In this document: positions 6,101 to 7,952 of the stretch, piece by piece
Layout of the letters: the number at the start of each line of letters is the position of its first letter
How positions within the stretch are numbered: the first letter of the stretch is position 1
Assembly (NCBI GenBank): GCA_007125255.1
Contig: SLDM01000220.1
Location: 1-7,952, forward strand
Length of the DNA stretch: 7,952 nt
Reading direction: 5' to 3'
From: Phycisphaerales bacterium
GTDB lineage: Bacteria > Planctomycetota > Phycisphaerae > Phycisphaerales > SM1A02
The notes under the pieces: generated by a model
Told to the model about the DNA's origin: nothing
The model's input: the letters and a program-made list of their open reading frames with translations, nothing else
The model's database searches: none
Position numbers and translations under genes: made by a program

Positions 6101-7212
6101 GCGTGTTGGAGCGTGTGAGCTATGACGCCTATGGCCGGGCGCAGAGACACCGCCCGGGTGACCTGACGGGCAACGGCATCGCCGAGTCCGCTGATCTGAA
6201 CCTGGTCAACGACGGGAACAATGCGAACAACGGTCAGGGAGAGTACGGCATCGGTGACATCACCCGCACCGGTGTGGTCGACGACAACGATGTCGCGATC
6301 GTGCAGCGGTCACAGGGGCTGGGCTGGTACAGTCAATCGGGTATGCTCTCAACCCACGGCCCGGCCGGGGGGACGGACAACATCCTCGGCTACGCGGGGT
6401 ACATCTTCAACGCGGAGATCGCCGGGGCGGGGTTGTACACCGTAAGATTCCGGCACTACGCGCCGGATTTGGGGCGCTGGTTGAGCCGCGATCCGATCGG
6501 GTATGTGGATGGGATGAATTTGTATGAGTATGCTCGCTCAAATCCCACTCGATTCGTTGACACCTTTGGACTCTACATTTGTCAAGACTTATGCGAGCTA
6601 GGGGAAGCCAAGGACCCGCGAGTTGTTGAAGTACGGCTCCGCGGTTCTCAGAGATTCGCCAAGCCAAGCACAATCGAAGCTGGCGTTGCCGCGGTGCAGG
6701 GCGCGCAGATAGTCCAAATGATTTCTGACGTAGGCGGTCTCGCAAAGCTCTTTGCGAATGTACACAATATCGGAGTCCGTTGTGGTCGAAATATCGAGAG
6801 GATGAAGGACGAACTTGGCAAGCTGCTCGGCCAAGAGTTCATTGAGTTTGGTTTTGGCGAAGCAATCTCGGTGGACGTGGACGAATTAGTGGATGCGCTT
6901 CTGGGCATTGATACAGCCCTAATGGATATGGAGGGTGTTGCGGTGTGGGTGCGAGTAGAATGGCACGAGTGTGTTCTCAAACGCTGCTGCCTCGTCATGT
7001 TTCGCAATGATTGGGACAAACGGAATGATTGGGTAAGGTGTGCTGGGCCCGATGATGGCATACCCTCCGACAACCGTCGAGCGATCGGGCAGAACACTGA
7101 TGACTGCATCAGTCGAATGATTGATTTGCTGTCAGGGCCCGGTCGGGGGGAGCAGATTCAGTGCGGGATCGATCGTGAGAATGAACATAACCGTGGAACA
7201 ATGCCCTGGTAG
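3133..7212 (+). CDS. Rhs/YD-repeat protein with dockerin-like insert and unassigned C-terminal domain
   Basis: The protein has 1359 residues. YD-type repeats run from about 213 to 1000 (RYDSAGR, RYDEIGR, YDKMGRR, SYDRASNR, SYDAAGN, SYDAYGR). In known Rhs proteins these form a beta-shell that encloses a variable C-terminal domain. A proline/acid linker lies at about 953-967, two dockerin-like calcium-binding repeats at 1009-1062, and the Rhs core (GRWLSRDPIGY, NLYEYARSNP) at about 1115-1138. The core ends in DTFGL (1143-1147) where DPxGL is usual. Residues 1149-1359 are the variable domain. The GTG at 3133 has only a weak ribosome binding site. There is no signal peptide, and family-like sequence starts almost at once, next to mobile-element debris, so the 5' part is probably lost. 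The first 45 residues may not be genuine. Surface or exported function and toxin activity are inference. Tandem TAG codons end the gene, 14 bases before the lipoprotein gene. Confidence 0.85.
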   Translation: MRSEGDSAAVEGENGLTGWFVEAVLGNPEGLTGHGGSTATNSCTYTSSPSGSGIGLPSVQDRSSYAMTMYSARGTAWRTAMAIDPTDVDPEAGAGILVEQRWYDGRGQTVGRIAPGQPMQKTTFDGLGRPETMYSVAASYQTFSDIYDADNFVAEVSSDRVVEEREYTYQDETGLLEIVTQRMRTHDTPDSVTGALSNVGEPRNVITSYQGSRYDSAGRALEQINFGTNHHSGDEFRYGGVLPDLDQFDPSDALVTTTRYDEIGRVDAVIDPEGIETGFRYDSLNRRIAMVENQVENQVGPVELDWLEVNHLDPDDVDRWEVTSGLNSNHLDQNRVTSYVYDGASNVIKQVAHMPPSTGSGEVVQVTEYVHGVVYDDNDPGDPAGSALNSNDLLLKVIYPEGDASTTLETRSVTMSYNRLGEVTRMQDQNGTVHEYAYDKMGRRTTNRVTEFGSDIDEETNYHGTIYGTRGMVQEVRTGYSSGGGGGLPPLVSLQSAVRFLYDDMGQLEHMDQSHSGSFPFGAGGPEYRMTWSYDQKPFDPTGTDPHNYSRVEEIAYPFGGDETDHVAYGYGESGSIDDILSRVRAIGAGGLTDAVEYHYLGLSRHVVADYLEPDVQLDRTARADGERTLFDQDGTAGHYPAFDRFGRVVAHRWVDGAFKPYDPVESLHSLPDKPHVPPIYELVHSYDRASNRLTRSNTTASLSWDHRDEIFEYDGLHRLERAYAGYRDDLNVFQESEVASKPSMQWGLDSLGNWKQVDQLAWAPPNQLHTDPATCLHEARGSSDANELVSRGMAYTGNCDANWVGPLPLPSVAQSYDAAGNMVTNETVENPFSSASYPQVGLVTVEYRYVWDAWNRLVRIDKKDEYDDWNEISSYRYNALNWRISKTAVQPDPSESFTQTRRMYYNPSWQLVLERIDDEVDGSFELDRQIAYYWGNRYIDDIFLRRQHDFPEEPDPLDPEPAPDPVMTDWYHITDTLFSTVAVLSQRGGVLERVSYDAYGRAQRHRPGDLTGNGIAESADLNLVNDGNNANNGQGEYGIGDITRTGVVDDNDVAIVQRSQGLGWYSQSGMLSTHGPAGGTDNILGYAGYIFNAEIAGAGLYTVRFRHYAPDLGRWLSRDPIGYVDGMNLYEYARSNPTRFVDTFGLYICQDLCELGEAKDPRVVEVRLRGSQRFAKPSTIEAGVAAVQGAQIVQMISDVGGLAKLFANVHNIGVRCGRNIERMKDELGKLLGQEFIEFGFGEAISVDVDELVDALLGIDTALMDMEGVAVWVRVEWHECVLKRCCLVMFRNDWDKRNDWVRCAGPDDGIPSDNRRAIGQNTDDCISRMIDLLSGPGRGEQIQCGIDRENEHNRGTMPW
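4003..4026 (+). repeat. 12-base tandem duplication in the Rhs gene
   Basis: GTTGAGAACCAG is followed directly by GTTGAGAACCAA, giving VENQVENQV in the protein. The copies differ at one silent base and keep the frame. It falls in a loop-like stretch after a YD repeat (FRYDSLNRRIAM), where an extra four residues would be tolerated. Confidence 0.8.
6157..6318 (+). other. dockerin-like calcium-binding repeat pair inside the Rhs protein
   Basis: Two repeats, GDLTGNGIAESADLNLV (from residue 1009) and GDITRTGVVDDNDVAIV (from about 1042), follow the dockerin type I/F-hand pattern GDxxxxGxVxxxDxxxV, in which Asp and Asn side chains hold calcium. They are joined by an Asn/Gly-rich linker (NDGNNANNGQGEYGI). 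The first repeat has N and E, and the second R and T, at places usually held by D or N, so calcium binding may be weak. The pair sits between the last YD repeat (SYDAYGR) and the GYAGYIF strand of the Rhs core. I recall similar inserts in planctomycete Rhs proteins. Confidence 0.6.
6577..7209 (+). other. variable C-terminal domain of the Rhs protein, cysteine-rich
   Basis: These 211 residues follow the core boundary DTFGLY. I recognise no known toxin fold or catalytic motif. Visible features are a pair of cysteines at the start (C1150, C1154), a helical middle (about 1190-1250: EAGVAAVQGAQIVQMISDVG, ERMKDELGKLLGQEF), a Trp/Cys-rich block (VRVEWHECVLKRCC, then FRNDWDKRNDWVRC; C1280, C1285, C1286, C1303), and C1217, C1325 and C1344. 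This makes nine cysteines against three in the other 1148 residues. Codons such as CTA, TTA and ATA occur several times here and are scarce before it, which suggests a separately acquired tip. It could be an effector domain or a secreted disulfide-bonded domain. Confidence 0.55.
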
Positions 7213-7215
7213 TAG

Positions 7216-7221
7216 AGGAGG
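7216..7221 (+). promoter_or_regulatory. strong ribosome binding site of the lipoprotein gene
   Basis: AGGAGG stands five bases before the ATG at 7227 and begins just after the tandem stop codons of the Rhs gene. It favours the ATG over the GTG at 7221, which overlaps the site itself. Confidence 0.8.
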
Positions 7222-7226
7222 TGCTT

Positions 7227-7841
7227 ATGCTACATAGTACGATCGGTGGGATTGCGACAAGTTGCGTAGCTATTGTGGTCGTAGCTATTGCAGGTTGTTC
7301 TTCAGATGAAGATAATGATACATCGATAACGGAAGTCCAGCGGAGCCAAACGGAGTTCGCGCTGGGTGTCATGGGCAAGCTGTATTCTGATTCGATCAAT
7401 GTGGGAAAAGCAGCTTGTGGTGCTGAGGTCATCAGTGAGATAGATGGCTTTCATGATGAGTTCATCGGTGATACCGCAGGGGAATGGCGTCGCGCTCAAG
7501 TCGTTACCGCAATCCTGTCTGAAACGTCAGAATGGAGTGAAAGTGAAGTCTATGTAGTCCTCAGGGTCCATTGGGTGGCAAGGGTACCTGATGCGGCTCT
7601 GGTTCGTCTCGTGTGTGGCAATGATACGATTGACCTGGAAATTTCCGAGTACCAACTGCACTCGAATGTTCAGGAACATGAAGCAGGCTCGTTGCTCTAT
7701 TCTGCCAATTTTCGCCTGCCCTCGGCATCACCCGAAGGGAGGCAGTTTGTCAAGTGTGCAAGTGAGATGCCGCAGGTATACCTGCTGGACGGCGAAGGGG
7801 CGCACATCGTGGGGCCCAGGCGCGTTATTTCATGTATCTGA
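7227..7841 (+). CDS. small lipoprotein, candidate partner or immunity protein of the Rhs protein
   Basis: The product has 204 residues. A hydrophobic signal (SCVAIVVVAIAGC, 12-24) ends in the lipobox IAGC, so C24 would be lipid-modified after signal peptidase II cleavage, and the mature protein would be anchored to a membrane outside the cytoplasm. SSDEDND follows as a flexible acidic tether. The rest looks mixed alpha/beta (RAQVVTAILSE, SEVYVVLRVHWVARV, DTIDLEISEY), with cysteines at 64, 130, 177 and 203 that could form disulfides. I recognise no family. It starts 14 bases after the Rhs stop with its own strong ribosome binding site, so the two are very probably cotranscribed. Like the Rhs tip, it seems less GC-rich than the Rhs core, consistent with joint acquisition. 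An immunity role is inferred from position only; a structural or unrelated lipoprotein is equally open. The signal lacks the usual Lys/Arg near its start. Confidence 0.75.
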   Translation: MLHSTIGGIATSCVAIVVVAIAGCSSDEDNDTSITEVQRSQTEFALGVMGKLYSDSINVGKAACGAEVISEIDGFHDEFIGDTAGEWRRAQVVTAILSETSEWSESEVYVVLRVHWVARVPDAALVRLVCGNDTIDLEISEYQLHSNVQEHEAGSLLYSANFRLPSASPEGRQFVKCASEMPQVYLLDGEGAHIVGPRRVISCI

Positions 7842-7866
7842 CGGTTCAGTTCAGAATGACAGATAC
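7834..7866 (+). terminator. inverted repeat at the end of the lipoprotein gene
   Basis: GTATCTG (7834-7840) and CAGATAC (7860-7866) are perfect complements with a 19-base spacer; the left arm covers the last codons and most of the stop of the lipoprotein gene. GTTTC follows rather than a clear T-run. It may be a weak terminator or chance. If real, it would uncouple the frame that follows. Confidence 0.25.
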
Positions 7867-7952
7867 GTTTCAAGACCCCTTTGATTGCGAGCACTTCCTT
7901 GGAAGTCGACATGCTCGATATGATCCCTCATGGGGATTTCCATACGATATTC
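7856..7952 (+). CDS. possible start of a further gene, cut by the window end
   Basis: A frame opens with ATG 14 bases after the lipoprotein stop and stays open for 32 codons to the end of the window (MTDTFQDPFDCEHFLG...). The same frame has an earlier ATG at 7832 that overlaps the lipoprotein stop by ten bases. Neither has a clear ribosome binding site. The fragment is rich in Asp, Phe, His and Tyr and is too short to assign. Close spacing would suit an operon, but the inverted repeat at 7834-7866 argues against it. Confidence 0.3.
   Translation, partial: MTDTFQDPFDCEHFLGSRHARYDPSWGFPYDI

Overview
The window is GC-rich bacterial DNA. Several proteins have the look of Planctomycetota, perhaps the Phycisphaerae: a very long Rhs/YD-repeat protein with dockerin-like repeats set inside its core, an integrase fragment of a type I associate with planctomycetes, and a small lipoprotein. 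This placement rests on remembered family style and not on a search. I see no rRNA, tRNA or CRISPR array.

Layout, left to right. Positions 1-691: a minus-strand gene for a 204-residue protein with a C-terminal HELGH zinc-peptidase motif, followed on its 3' side by a strong inverted repeat. Positions 692-1184: no convincing gene; the right part (about 1041-1140) holds short palindromic REP-like repeats. Positions 1185-2160: two membrane-protein genes facing away from each other and sharing the bases CATG at their starts. The minus gene is a 76-residue two-helix protein with an excellent ribosome binding site. The plus gene is a TVP38/TMEM64 (VTT-domain) protein cut by a TAA exactly where the family motif should continue, with recognisable sequence going on in frame after the stop.

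Positions 2160-3130: a graveyard of mobile elements, with an IS3-type OrfA remnant and a piece of a tyrosine recombinase, both on the minus strand and both incomplete. Directly after it, at 3133-7212, lies a 1359-residue Rhs protein that seems to have lost its 5' part, since it has no signal peptide and begins among YD-type sequence. It ends in the classic Rhs core (DPIGY...NLYEY), followed by a 211-residue C-terminal domain with nine cysteines that I cannot assign.

Fourteen bases after the Rhs stop, behind a strong ribosome binding site, comes a 204-residue lipoprotein gene (7227-7841). The pair has the layout of a polymorphic toxin and its immunity protein. This is the most interesting part of the window, but a toxic activity is inference only. 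A further reading frame may start near 7832 or 7856 and runs off the end.
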